A stretch of DNA of 64,000 nucleotides from positions 44,811-108,810 of the forward strand of contig JBGPBV010000001.1 of the NCBI GenBank assembly GCA_041481445.1. Direction: 5' to 3'. This DNA comes from AA29 sp041481445 (GTDB lineage: Bacteria > Acidobacteriota > Vicinamibacteria > Fen-336). The notes beneath the pieces are model-generated. The model did not search any database. It saw only the letters and a program-made list of their open reading frames with translations, and had not been told where the DNA came from. The position numbers and the translations under genes are program-made. This document shows, piece after piece, positions 23,812 through 32,458 of the stretch (the stretch's first letter is position 1; each line of letters begins with the position of its first letter).

Positions 23812-24420
23812 CTACCGGAGGCTCACGGTGAGGGTGACGGGCTGTCCGCCGCGCAGCACGGTCGCCTGGAGCGTGCTCTGGTTCTGGAGGCGCGGCCAGA
23901 GGCTGATCAGGGTGGCCATCCCGTCGATGGGGGTGCCGTTGATCTCGGTCAGGACGTCGCCCGGGCGCAGCCCGGCTTCGGTGAGGACGGTGCCCTCCGG
24001 CATCCGGGTGAGGGTGAGCCCGGCCACGCGCCCGCCGTCGAGGGCGGGCATCACCGTGGTCTCGGCGAGGATGCGCGGCACCTCCTCGCCCAGGCGGCGC
24101 TCCACCTCCCGGCGCTCCATCACGCGCGCGCCCGGGTCCGCCGGTGGCGAGGCCGCGCGCGCCGGAGCGGGCGCGGCGCCGGAGTCGCCGGACAGGCGCA
24201 GCTCCAGGCGGCGACCCTCGAATTCCAGCGTCACCGCGTCGGCGGCGATCACGGCCACACGCCCGCCGAAGGCGCTCTCCCCGACGCCGACCGCGCGCGT
24301 GCGCCCGCTCGACCGCAGGAGGACGACGGAGTGCGAGGCGTCGCGGCTGGTCACGATCCCGACCGCGGCGAGGTCCGCGGGGGGCGCGCCCAGGACGGCG
24401 GCGAGGAGCAGGGCGACCAC
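23812..24420 (-). CDS. GspC-like protein with PDZ domain (type II secretion-like)
   Basis: The 202-residue protein starts at GTG 24420, seven bases after a TATAAT box. A short hydrophobic segment (1-18) is followed by a GspC-type homology region (about 20-75: VGIVTSRDASHSVVLLRSSG and VGVGESAFGGRVAVIAADAV). A linker rich in Ala and Pro leads to a C-terminal PDZ domain (about 115-200: GLTLTRMPEGTVLTEAGLRP, GDVLTEINGTPIDG). In type II secretion GspC links the inner-membrane platform to the secretin GspD. No other type II genes are in the window, although the pilus secretin PilQ is. It is followed by, and probably co-transcribed with, the secreted hydrolase fusion. Confidence 0.75.
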   Translation of the reverse strand: MVALLLAAVLGAPPADLAAVGIVTSRDASHSVVLLRSSGRTRAVGVGESAFGGRVAVIAADAVTLEFEGRRLELRLSGDSGAAPAPARAASPPADPGARVMERREVERRLGEEVPRILAETTVMPALDGGRVAGLTLTRMPEGTVLTEAGLRPGDVLTEINGTPIDGMATLISLWPRLQNQSTLQATVLRGGQPVTLTVSLR

Positions 24421-24427
24421 AGGCCCG

Positions 24428-24433
24428 ATTATA
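24428..24433 (-). promoter_or_regulatory. -10 box of the GspC-like gene (leaderless type)
   Basis: A perfect TATAAT on the minus strand (24433-24428) lies seven bases before GTG 24420, with no Shine-Dalgarno site between. This supports the GTG start and a leaderless message. Confidence 0.55.
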
Positions 24434-24456
24434 GGCCGCGCTCCGCGGCCGCGTGC

Positions 24457-24462
24457 TATAGT
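24457..24462 (+). promoter_or_regulatory. -10 box of the SpoIIE phosphatase operon
   Basis: TATAGT (24457-24462) lies 32 nt before ATG 24495, divergent from the TATAAT box at 24433-24428. The sequence after it (CCGCG) resembles what follows the other -10 boxes in the window. No -35 is obvious. Confidence 0.45.
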
Positions 24463-24494
24463 CCGCGCTCACCGCCCGGCCCGCGAGATCCCAC

Positions 24495-26492
24495 ATGTCA
24501 GGCCCGCGCCTCCTCCCACCCGTCCCGGAAGGCATCCCGCCCCGCCGCCTGGGAGCGCGCCTCAAGCGGTTCTTCGTCGACCGCTGGGCCGGCCGCGTCC
24601 TCCTGTTCGCGGCCGTGCTCTATGCCGCGGGCCAGGCCGGCGCGCCCGTGCCCTGCGGCCTCGACGTGATGGGCTTGGTGGTCCTGTGCGGCTACGCGGT
24701 CTGGGGGCTGGTGCGGCTGGCCCGGTTCCTGGTTCGCCTGCTGCTCTGGCGCATCCGCACCAAGCTGCTCGTCTCCTACCTCTTCATCGCGGTCGTGCCC
24801 CTCGTCCTGCTCGCGGTGCTGTTCCTCCTTGCCGGCGTGCTCTTCTCGGGCCTGGTGGCCTCGCACATCGTGGCCTCCGACATCGACCGCACGGCGCAGA
24901 TGCTGCGCGGGGCCGCCGCCGACGCCCTCGTCGAGGCCGGCGGCGAGGGTCAGGCCGCCCGGGCCTCCCTCGAACGCCGCCTGCAGCCGATCCGCGAGGC
25001 GCATCCCGACCTCGCCTACACCCTCTGGCGCGGCGACGCCGTGGTGGCGGCCAGCCCGGGCGCGCTCTCCGTCCTGCCCGCCTGGATCGGCCCCGACGGC
25101 TACGCCGGCCTGGTACGGACCAAAGAGAAGGAGGACACGCCGGCGCTGGTCGGCCTCGTCCGGCGCGGCGACCGCGCGCTCCTGCTCCAGGTCCCGGTCG
25201 ACGCCGGGCTCTTCGCCTCGCTCGAGAAGCGCATGGGCATCCGCTACGTGACGTCGGGGGGGCGCCTGACCCACCAGGGCCACGGCATCCAGGTCCACGT
25301 GGACAAGGCCGCGGTCAAGCGGCCGATGCCGGAGGCAGCGAAGGCGCCCGGCATCTCGTTCCCGGCCACGCCGGAGGTGCGGCGCTGGACGGACGGCACC
25401 ACCGACCTCCTGCCCATGCTGTTCCACTTCCAGCCCTACGAGCTCATGCGGCGGCTCTCCCCGGGCACCCTCAACATGGGCGACGTGCTGGTGAAGGCGC
25501 TGGCCGCGGTGGCGGCGGTGTTCCTCGTCATGTATTCCGTGGCCCTCCTGCTCGGCCTGATGCTGGCCCGCTCGATCACGGGCAGCATCCACGAGCTCTA
25601 CCGGGGAACCGAGCGCTTGCGGCAGCGGGACTTCGGCAACCGCATCCGCGTCCAGAGCCGCGACCAGCTCGGCTTTCTCGCCGAGTCCTTCAACGTGATG
25701 GCGGAGAGCATCCAGGGCCTGCTCATGGAGCAGGCGGAGAAGCAGCGCCTGGAGGAGGAGCTGCGCATCGCGCGGCAGATCCAGATGAGCCTCCTGCCCC
25801 AGGGCACGGTCAGCCTGCCCGGCCTGCGGCTGTCCGCCCTCTGCCTGCCCGCGGCGGAGGTCGGCGGCGACTACTACGACCTGCTCCCGCTCTCCCCGAC
25901 GCGCATGGGCGTGCTCGTGGCCGACGTGTCCGGCAAGGGCACCTCGGCCGCCCTGTACATGGCGGAGCTCAAGGGGCTGGTGCTCTCCCTCTCGCGCATC
26001 CACGACTCGCCGCGCCGCCTCCTCTGCGAAGCCAACCGGATCCTGGCCGCCACCCTCGACGCCCGGTCGTTCATCACGATGACCTACGCGATCGTGGACA
26101 CGGCCGCGCGCACGATGCGCTACGCGCGCGCCGGCCACAACCCGATCATCCATCTCGACGGCGTCACCGGCCGCACGCGGGTGCTCACCCCGGCCGGGCT
26201 CGGCCTCGGCCTCGACGCGGGGACGCGCTTCGACGAGGTGCTGGAGGAGGCGGAGGTGCCCCTGGCCAGCGGGGACGTGTTCCTCTTCTTCACCGACGGC
26301 CTCTCGGAAGCGATGAACGGCCGGGCCGAGCTGTTCGGGGAGCGGCGGCTGCGCGACGTGATCGAGTCCGCGGACGACCAGGGCGAGGACGAGGGCGCCC
26401 TGAAGGACCGCATCCTCGCCGCGATCCGCGCCTTCGTGGGCGAAGCCGCCCAGCACGACGACATGACGATGGTGATCCTCAAGGTGATATGA
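24495..26492 (+). CDS. Membrane PP2C/SpoIIE-type serine phosphatase with HAMP domain
   Basis: The 665-residue protein has membrane helices at about 33-50, 57-78 and 91-120, an extracytoplasmic region (about 121-330) and a fourth helix (about 333-356). A HAMP domain (about 356-408), a short coiled coil (410-430) and a SpoIIE/RsbU PP2C domain (about 430-665) follow. Metal-binding motifs are EVGGDYYD, ADVSGKGTSAAL, FFTDGLSEAMN and HDDMTM. Proteins of this type dephosphorylate anti-sigma-factor antagonists in a partner-switching system. No such antagonist or anti-sigma kinase gene is adjacent. It starts at ATG 24495 and abuts the amidohydrolase gene directly. Confidence 0.94.
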   Translation: MSGPRLLPPVPEGIPPRRLGARLKRFFVDRWAGRVLLFAAVLYAAGQAGAPVPCGLDVMGLVVLCGYAVWGLVRLARFLVRLLLWRIRTKLLVSYLFIAVVPLVLLAVLFLLAGVLFSGLVASHIVASDIDRTAQMLRGAAADALVEAGGEGQAARASLERRLQPIREAHPDLAYTLWRGDAVVAASPGALSVLPAWIGPDGYAGLVRTKEKEDTPALVGLVRRGDRALLLQVPVDAGLFASLEKRMGIRYVTSGGRLTHQGHGIQVHVDKAAVKRPMPEAAKAPGISFPATPEVRRWTDGTTDLLPMLFHFQPYELMRRLSPGTLNMGDVLVKALAAVAAVFLVMYSVALLLGLMLARSITGSIHELYRGTERLRQRDFGNRIRVQSRDQLGFLAESFNVMAESIQGLLMEQAEKQRLEEELRIARQIQMSLLPQGTVSLPGLRLSALCLPAAEVGGDYYDLLPLSPTRMGVLVADVSGKGTSAALYMAELKGLVLSLSRIHDSPRRLLCEANRILAATLDARSFITMTYAIVDTAARTMRYARAGHNPIIHLDGVTGRTRVLTPAGLGLGLDAGTRFDEVLEEAEVPLASGDVFLFFTDGLSEAMNGRAELFGERRLRDVIESADDQGEDEGALKDRILAAIRAFVGEAAQHDDMTMVILKVI

Positions 26493-28178
26493 ATGGGGCG
26501 GCACCCATGGCTCCTCCTGGCGGCGGCTCTCGTGTCGGGTGACGCCGCCTCCGCCCGAGCCGCGGCCGACCTCGTCCTCCGCGGTGGCCACGTGTGGGCG
26601 GGGAAGGGTCTGCCCGCGGCGTCGGCCGTGGCCGTGAAGGACGGCCGTGTGGCCGCACTGGGAGCCGACGGCGAAGTGGCCGCGCTCATCGACCGGAGCA
26701 CGCGGGTGGTGGAGCTCGGCGGCCGCCTGGTCGTCCCCGGCTTCAACGACGCGCACGTCCACTTCCTCAGCGGCGGGTTCGGGCTGCTCTCGGTGGACCT
26801 GCGCGACGCCCGCGACGAGCAGGAGCTCGTGCGCCGCCTGGCCGCCCACGCGCGCAGCCTGCCCGCGGGCACCTGGATCCAGGAGGGGAACTGGGACCAC
26901 GAGACGTGGCCGTCGCAGACCCTTCCCACGCGGGCGCTCATCGACCCCGTCACCCCCGACCATCCGGTGTTCATCCAGCGCCTGGACGGCCACATGGCGC
27001 TGGCGAACTCGCTGGCCCTGCGCCGGGCCGGCATCACCCGGGAGACGAAGGACCCCGAGGGCGGCACCATCGTCCGCGACGCCCGCGGCGAGCCGACCGG
27101 AATCCTGAAGGACAACGCGGAAGAGCTCGTCACCCACGCGATCCCGGAGCCCTCGCGCGAGATGAACCTGCGCGCGGCGCGGGCCGCCCTGGCCGAAGCG
27201 GCCCGCCTCGGGGTCACCACCATCCAGGACAACTCGTCCGTCGACGCCTTGCCGACCTACCAGGACCTGCGCGCGAAGGGCGAGCTGACCGCGCGCCTGT
27301 ACGTCTGGCGCTACGCCACCGCCGCCCTGGAGCCGCTCCTGGCGGCGGGCGTGCGCACCGGCCTCGGCGACGACTGGATCCGGCTGGGCGCCCTCAAGAT
27401 CCTCTCCGACGGGTCGATGGGCTCGGGCACGGCCGCCTTCTTCGACCCCTACTCCGACGACCCGAAGACGAGCGGCCTCCTGCTCCATCCGGTGGAGGAG
27501 CTCTTCCGCCTCATCCGGGAGGCCGACGCCGCCTCTTTCCAGCTCGCCGTGCACGCCATCGGCGACCGCGCGAACAGCCTCGTCCTCGACGCCTTCGAGG
27601 CGGCCGCCGCCGCCAACGGGCCGCGCGACCGGCGGTTCCGCATCGAGCACGCCCAGGTCGTCCGCAAGGCCGATCTCGCGCGCTTCAAGCGCCTGGGCGT
27701 GATCGCCTCCATCCAGCCCTCGCACTGCATCGACGACATGCGCTGGGCGGAGCGCCGCATCGGCCGCGAGCGGGCCCGCGACGCCTACAACTTCCGCTCG
27801 TTCACCGCGGCCGGGATCCCGGTCGCGTTCGGCACCGACTGGTTCGTGGAGCCGCTCGACCCGCGCCTGGGCCTCTACGCGGCCGTGACCCGCGAGAGGC
27901 CGGAGGGCGGGCCGGCCGGGGGCTGGTTCCCGGAGGAGGAGATCACGCTCGAGGACGCCCTCGACCTCTACACGCGCGGCTCCGCCTACGCCGAGTTCGC
28001 CGAGGGACACAAGGGGACGCTGGCCCCGGGCATGCTGGCCGACCTGGTCGTGTTCGCGTCCGACCTCTTCCGCGTTCCCGCGCGCCAGATCCTCGCCACG
28101 CCGGTCGACCTCACCGTGGCCGGCGGCCGGGTCGTGTTCGACCGGGCGGCGGGAGACGCGCGCGGGCGCGCGCGGTAG
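26493..28178 (+). CDS. Exported YtcJ-like amidohydrolase
   Basis: The 561-residue protein starts at ATG 26493, directly after the phosphatase stop (TGAATG). It begins with a signal peptide (about 1-23, ending ASARA). It belongs to the amidohydrolase_3 (YtcJ/N-substituted formamide deformylase-like) group. GFNDAHVHF gives the first two metal histidines, and AVHAIGDRANSLVLDAFE, FRIEHAQVV and AFGTDWFVEPLDP give the others. The motif GNWDHETWP is also typical. Such enzymes hydrolyse C-N bonds in amides, formamides or cyclic compounds with one or two zinc ions; the substrate is not predictable. A signal peptide suggests action in the periplasm. It is followed seven bases later by rnc. Confidence 0.92.
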   Translation: MGRHPWLLLAAALVSGDAASARAAADLVLRGGHVWAGKGLPAASAVAVKDGRVAALGADGEVAALIDRSTRVVELGGRLVVPGFNDAHVHFLSGGFGLLSVDLRDARDEQELVRRLAAHARSLPAGTWIQEGNWDHETWPSQTLPTRALIDPVTPDHPVFIQRLDGHMALANSLALRRAGITRETKDPEGGTIVRDARGEPTGILKDNAEELVTHAIPEPSREMNLRAARAALAEAARLGVTTIQDNSSVDALPTYQDLRAKGELTARLYVWRYATAALEPLLAAGVRTGLGDDWIRLGALKILSDGSMGSGTAAFFDPYSDDPKTSGLLLHPVEELFRLIREADAASFQLAVHAIGDRANSLVLDAFEAAAAANGPRDRRFRIEHAQVVRKADLARFKRLGVIASIQPSHCIDDMRWAERRIGRERARDAYNFRSFTAAGIPVAFGTDWFVEPLDPRLGLYAAVTRERPEGGPAGGWFPEEEITLEDALDLYTRGSAYAEFAEGHKGTLAPGMLADLVVFASDLFRVPARQILATPVDLTVAGGRVVFDRAAGDARGRAR

Positions 28179-28184
28179 GCCGCC

Positions 28185-28904
28185 TTGGAGGAGGAGCGGA
28201 CGGCGGCCCTGCACGCGCTGGAGGAGCGCCTGGGCCATCGTTTCACCGACCTCACCCTGCTCGATCGCGCCCTGACCCACACCAGCCACGCCCACGAGCA
28301 CGCCGCCCTCTCCGAGCGCCACAACGAGCCGCTCGAGTTCCTGGGCGACGCCGTCCTCGGCTTCGTGGTGGCCGAGCTCCTGCACCGGCGGGACCCGGAG
28401 GGCACCGAAGGCGGCAAGAGCAAGGCCCGCGCCCACCTGGTGGCGGCTCCCAGCCTGGCCCGGCGGGCGGCCGCCGCCGGCCTGCCCGATCTTCTTTTAT
28501 TGGGCCGCGGGGAGGAGAAGACGGGCGGCCGGCTCAAGTCCGCCCTCTGGGCCGACGCCTACGAGGCGGTGGTGGCCGCGCTCTACCTCGACGGCGGGCT
28601 GGCGGCGGCCGCGCGGTTCATCGCCGCCGAGTTCGCGCCCGACCTCTCCTCCCCGGGCCTGCCCGAGCCCGGCGACTACAAGAGCGCGCTGCAGGAGCTG
28701 CTGCAGGCCCGCGGGGAGCCCGTCCCGGAATACGTGACGGTGGCGGAGGAGGGCCCCAGCCACCGGCGCTCGTTCCGGGTCCAGTGCCTCATCGGCGGCC
28801 AGGTCGTGGCCGAGGGCCAGGGATACTCGAAGAAGCAGGCGCAGCAGGAGGCGGCGCGGCGGGCCCTGCCCGCGGCGCGGCACCCGGAAGGCGCCGCCGG
28901 TTGA
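28185..28904 (+). CDS. rnc: Ribonuclease III
   Basis: The protein has 239 residues from TTG 28185, the only start near the upstream stop. The RNase III domain (about 8-150) has NEPLEFLGDAVLGFVVAELL, a variant of the usual NERLEFLGDAVL, and a second acidic site WADAYEAVVAALYLDGG. The four catalytic acidic residues are present. A double-stranded RNA-binding domain follows (about 168-232: DYKSALQELLQARGEPVPEY and GYSKKQAQQEAARRAL). The enzyme cuts double-stranded RNA in rRNA precursors and regulatory RNAs. It lies in the run from the phosphatase gene through to the GT-C gene, all on the plus strand. Confidence 0.96.
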   Translation: MEEERTAALHALEERLGHRFTDLTLLDRALTHTSHAHEHAALSERHNEPLEFLGDAVLGFVVAELLHRRDPEGTEGGKSKARAHLVAAPSLARRAAAAGLPDLLLLGRGEEKTGGRLKSALWADAYEAVVAALYLDGGLAAAARFIAAEFAPDLSSPGLPEPGDYKSALQELLQARGEPVPEYVTVAEEGPSHRRSFRVQCLIGGQVVAEGQGYSKKQAQQEAARRALPAARHPEGAAG

Positions 28905-28923
28905 GACGCCGCGAGGAGGCGCC

Positions 28924-29355
28924 ATGGCGACCGTGATCGTCCGTTCGGGACCTGGTCTGCGGCAGGAGATCGAAGCGGGCACGCACACGCTCGTGGCCGA
29001 CGAGTCGGTGGCGGCGGGTGGGACGGGGACCGGCCCCGATCCCTACATGCTCCTGATGGCGGCCCTCGGGGCCTGCACCTCGATGACGCTCCGCCTCTAT
29101 GCGGGGCGGAAGGGCTGGCCGCTGCGCGGGGTCGTGGTGGAGCTCCATTTCGCGCGCGTCTACGCGGAGGACTGCGTCGATTGCGAGGACCCGCGCGCGC
29201 TGGTGGAGCGCATCACGCGCCGGATCACCCTCACCGGCGACCTCGATCCCTCGCAGGTCGCGCGTCTGGGCGAGATCGCGCGCAAGTGCCCGGTGCACAA
29301 GACCCTCACCGCGGGGCTGCGGATCGAGGACGAGATCGCCGTGGCCACGGCGTGA
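28924..29355 (+). CDS. OsmC/Ohr-family peroxide-reducing protein
   Basis: The 143-residue protein has the two reactive cysteines of the family: C51 in MAALGACTSMTLRLYA and C122 in RKCPVHKTL. The N-terminal strand region ends in PDPYMLLMAALGAC, as in OsmC. Two further cysteines lie in EDCVDCED (84 and 87), which is more usual for the YhfA/OsmC-like subgroup. OsmC/Ohr proteins reduce organic hydroperoxides in the cytosol using lipoyl-dependent or other thiol partners. It starts at ATG 28924 with GAGGAGG just upstream. Its stop overlaps the next start as GTGA (29352-29355), suggesting translational coupling to the membrane protein. Confidence 0.93.
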   Translation: MATVIVRSGPGLRQEIEAGTHTLVADESVAAGGTGTGPDPYMLLMAALGACTSMTLRLYAGRKGWPLRGVVVELHFARVYAEDCVDCEDPRALVERITRRITLTGDLDPSQVARLGEIARKCPVHKTLTAGLRIEDEIAVATA

Positions 29356-31352
29356 CCTCGACCGGACCGCCGGACACGGGTGCGCGCCGGCGGCCACCCG
29401 CCCTCGCCCTCGCGGCCATCCTGGTCGCGGCCGCCGCTCTGGCCGCCAGCCTCTGGCTTGCCGGCGGCCTGCGCCTGGACGGCACGACCGGCGACTGGCG
29501 CGCGGCCTCGGAGGGACTGTACCGGTCGGGCCAGCCGGGCATCCTCGGCGCCGGCCGCCGCGTGGTCGCGCACCTCCACGGTCTGGACGGGCGACCCGCG
29601 GAGCTGGAGGTCACGGTGATCGCGCGGCCGGCGGCATCGCCGGTGAGGCTCACGATCCTTGGTGCTGATGGGCCAGGGACGGCCGAGGTCGGCCTGGAGC
29701 CAACCGCCGTGCGCGTGCCGCTCCGCCGCGGCACGCGCGACATCGATATGCAGGTCGAGGCCAGCGCGCTCTTCCGCGTGGCCGGGATCGCGCTCGTCCG
29801 CGCGCGCGGCCTCGGCTGGGCGATCGCGGGCGCGGTCGGGGCCATGGTCGGAATCCTCGTGCTCGTCGCGGCGTGGGGACGGCCCTCCCGATGGACGGCG
29901 GTGGTCTGGGCCGTCCTGGCCGCCCTGGCCGCCGTGTGCGCGGGGACGTTCCTCGCCGACCCCGTGTCCTTTCTCCGCGTCTCGCCCGCGGTGCGCCTGA
30001 CCCTGCGCCTGGGCGCGCTCGCGTCGCTCTGGGGGGCGGCGATCGTGTGCGCCCGCTCGCGCCTGGCGGGGGCCGTCGCGATCGGGGGGACGGTCGCCCT
30101 GCTCCACCTCCCGACCGTCTGGTACGGCTTCTACCAGGATGACTTCGCCCTGGCGCGGGCCTGGTCGTGGCACGAGCTGGCGTCCACGCTGCACGGCGAG
30201 TTCGACCCGAGCGGCATGATCCCGGCGTACTACCGGCCCGTGGTCCGCATGAGCTGGGCCGTCGATCACGCGCTGTGGGGCGCCTGGACGCCGGGGTACC
30301 ACGCCACCAACCTTCTCCTCCACGCCGCCGCCGGCGTGCTGTTGGCGGCGCTCTTGCGACGGGCGTCACTCCCGGCGGCGGCCGCGCTCCTCGGCGCGCT
30401 CGTGTGGGTTGCCCACCCGCTCGCGGCGTCGGTGGCGACATGGGTGAGCGCGCGCGGGGACAGCCTGATGGCGGTCTCCTATCTGGCCGCCCTGATCGCC
30501 TTCAGCTCGCCCGCATCGAATACAAGGCGCTCGCTGGCCACGCTGGCCGCGCTCTCCGCGCTTGCGTTGCTCACGAAGGAGATGGCGGCCTCCCTCGTCC
30601 TCACCGCCTTCCTCCTCGATCGAGTCCTGCTGCCGAGGGACCAGCGGCGGTTGCGCCGTCCGCGCCTGCGCTCGATCGCGCTCGTCACCGCCGCCTACCT
30701 GGCCCTGTGGGCCGCGTTCTTCGCCTTCAAGGTCGTCTACCGCGCCTCGGGCGGGGCGCGCTGGGCGGGCTTCGACGCGCACGACGCCGGCCATTGGCTG
30801 CGGCTCGTGCCCGGACTGTACGCGCCCATCGTCCTGCCCACGTCGTACGAGACGTGGTGGACGACGCCGCTGGAGGGCTGGTCGGCGGCCTATCTCCTCG
30901 CCGCCCTGGCCGTGGCCGCCGCCGCCTGGGGGGTGGCGCGCGTGACGCCGCTGGGCCGCGCCGCCGCGACCGCCGGCGTGATCTGGCCCCTGCTCGCCGT
31001 GCTGCCCCTGCTCGGCCTCTCGAACACGCTCGATCTCTACCGGCTGGGCTACGTGGTCGCGATCGGCCTGGCCTTCGTCGTGGCCGCGCTGGCGGCGCGC
31101 CTCGAGCGGTGGCCGGTGGCGACGCCGGCGGCGGCGGGGGTGCTCGTGATCCTCCTGGCCCCGCTGTCCATCGAGGCCGCGCAGGCCTGGGCCCCGGACG
31201 GCTTCCGCGGTCGGGCCTCCCTGCACTGGAAGTCGAAGGAGACCGAGTGGGTCGGCCAGCTCTCGCCGGAGATGCAGGGCCTGTTCCGCGAGACCGTCGC
31301 CTGGCGCTGCCACGCGCGGGGGTGGGCCTATCCGGACGATCCCTGCCCGTGA
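29352..31352 (+). CDS. Polytopic membrane protein, GT-C glycosyltransferase-like
   Basis: The 666-residue protein starts at GTG 29352, overlapping the osmC stop. One N-terminal helix (about 15-38) is followed by a soluble segment of about 110 residues that looks like a beta-sandwich. About eleven further membrane helices follow. The loop sequence WYGFYQDDFALARAWSW contains an Asp-Asp pair in the position typical of GT-C enzymes (ArnT/PMT-like), which use lipid-linked sugars on the periplasmic side. TNLLLHAAAGVLLA and WVSARGDSLMAVSYLAA resemble related bacterial TMTC/PMT-like proteins. The acceptor and sugar are unknown. The N-terminal soluble insert is unusual. It ends five bases before the convergent mnmA stop. 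Confidence 0.7.
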   Translation: MTSTGPPDTGARRRPPALALAAILVAAAALAASLWLAGGLRLDGTTGDWRAASEGLYRSGQPGILGAGRRVVAHLHGLDGRPAELEVTVIARPAASPVRLTILGADGPGTAEVGLEPTAVRVPLRRGTRDIDMQVEASALFRVAGIALVRARGLGWAIAGAVGAMVGILVLVAAWGRPSRWTAVVWAVLAALAAVCAGTFLADPVSFLRVSPAVRLTLRLGALASLWGAAIVCARSRLAGAVAIGGTVALLHLPTVWYGFYQDDFALARAWSWHELASTLHGEFDPSGMIPAYYRPVVRMSWAVDHALWGAWTPGYHATNLLLHAAAGVLLAALLRRASLPAAAALLGALVWVAHPLAASVATWVSARGDSLMAVSYLAALIAFSSPASNTRRSLATLAALSALALLTKEMAASLVLTAFLLDRVLLPRDQRRLRRPRLRSIALVTAAYLALWAAFFAFKVVYRASGGARWAGFDAHDAGHWLRLVPGLYAPIVLPTSYETWWTTPLEGWSAAYLLAALAVAAAAWGVARVTPLGRAAATAGVIWPLLAVLPLLGLSNTLDLYRLGYVVAIGLAFVVAALAARLERWPVATPAAAGVLVILLAPLSIEAAQAWAPDGFRGRASLHWKSKETEWVGQLSPEMQGLFRETVAWRCHARGWAYPDDPCP

Positions 31353-31356
31353 CGGC

Positions 31357-32436
31357 TCAGGCGAGCGCCGACTCGATCCAGCCCCCGCCCAGGCACACCT
31401 CGCCGTCGTAGAACACGGCGGCCTGGCCGGGCGTGACCGCGCGCTGGGGCGCGTCGAACCTCACCTCGACCCCGCCCTCGGGACGCGGACGGAGCGTGGC
31501 CGGCGCCTCCGCCGCGCGATAGCGGATCTTCACCGCGGCGCGCCGTGCCTCCGCGGGCGGGTCGATCGACAGCCAGTTCACCTCGCGCGCCACCAGGCCG
31601 GGGGCCTCGAGACGGTCGGCCTCGCCGACCACCACCGTGCGCGAGGCGGGCCGCACAGCCAGGACGTACAGCGGCCGTGCCGAGGTGATCCCGAGCCCGC
31701 GCCGCTGGCCGACCGTGAACCGATGGACGCCCCCGTGGCGGCCGACCTCGCGGCCCTCCGCGTCCACGATGGGGCCGCCACGATCGGCGGGAGCGGACTG
31801 TCGCTCGACGAAGCCGGCGTAGTCGTCGTCGGGCACGAAGCAGATCTCCTGGCTCTCCGCCTTGTCCGCGTTGGGCAGGCCGTGGGCGGCGGCCAGGGAG
31901 CGGACCTCGGCCTTGGTGAGCCCGCCCACGGGGAACACCGCCCGCGCGAGCTGGTCCTGGGTGAGGCCGAACAGGAAGTACGACTGGTCCTTGCCGGCGT
32001 CCCGGCCGCGGAGCAGGCGACAGCGTCCCGTCCCCGGGTCCCGATCCACCCGCGCATAGTGCCCGGTGGCCACGTGCTCGATGCCGAGGGCGCGCGTCTT
32101 CTCGACCAGGCTCTGGAACTTCACCTCCGTGTTGCAGCGCGAGCAGGGCACGGGAGTGCGGCCTTCGAGGTAGTCGCGCACGAAGGGGGCGATCACGCCG
32201 TCGTGGAACGAGCGCTCCAGGTTCACCACGTAGTGGGGGATGCCGAGCCGGCCGGCCACCGCCTTGGCGTCGTGGAGGTCGTCGAGGGCGCAGCAGCGCC
32301 CGAAGGACGGCCCCGCCCCCTCCGTCTGGTCGTGGAGCTGCATGGAGATGCCCACGACCTCGTGCCCCTGCTCGCGCAGGAGGAGGGCGGCCACCGAGGA
32401 GTCCACCCCGCCCGACATGGCGGCCACGATGCGCAT
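31357..32436 (-). CDS. mnmA: tRNA-specific 2-thiouridylase MnmA
   Basis: The protein is 359 residues, normal length. It has the PP-loop SGGVDSS (8-14), the catalytic cysteine in CNTEVKF (C101) and the second cysteine in SQEICFVPDDDY (C199), plus GKDQSYFLFGLTQ and FTVGQRRGLG. MnmA adenylates uridine 34 in tRNA-Lys, -Glu and -Gln and adds sulfur delivered through a persulfide relay starting from a cysteine desulfurase; a desulfurase gene lies at 36.7-37.8 kb. TATACT (32449-32444) lies seven bases before ATG 32436, with no Shine-Dalgarno, so a leaderless mRNA is likely. It diverges from the pyrophosphatase gene with only 22 bases between starts. Confidence 0.97.
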   Translation of the reverse strand: MRIVAAMSGGVDSSVAALLLREQGHEVVGISMQLHDQTEGAGPSFGRCCALDDLHDAKAVAGRLGIPHYVVNLERSFHDGVIAPFVRDYLEGRTPVPCSRCNTEVKFQSLVEKTRALGIEHVATGHYARVDRDPGTGRCRLLRGRDAGKDQSYFLFGLTQDQLARAVFPVGGLTKAEVRSLAAAHGLPNADKAESQEICFVPDDDYAGFVERQSAPADRGGPIVDAEGREVGRHGGVHRFTVGQRRGLGITSARPLYVLAVRPASRTVVVGEADRLEAPGLVAREVNWLSIDPPAEARRAAVKIRYRAAEAPATLRPRPEGGVEVRFDAPQRAVTPGQAAVFYDGEVCLGGGWIESALA

Positions 32437-32443
32437 GGAAACG

Positions 32444-32451
32444 AGTATAAG
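32444..32451. promoter_or_regulatory. Overlapping bidirectional -10 boxes between mnmA and ppa
   Basis: AGTATAAG holds TATACT on the minus strand (32449-32444), seven bases before the mnmA ATG 32436. It also holds TATAAG on the plus strand (32446-32451), seven bases before GTG 32459. The two boxes share four bases, so polymerase could load in only one direction at a time. Confidence 0.5.
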
Positions 32452-32458
32452 GGTGCCC

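Noticed and set aside
24495..28904. A partner-switching sigma-factor system around the SpoIIE phosphatase
   Set aside because: No STAS antagonist, anti-sigma kinase or sigma factor gene flanks it; the next genes are an amidohydrolase and rnc.
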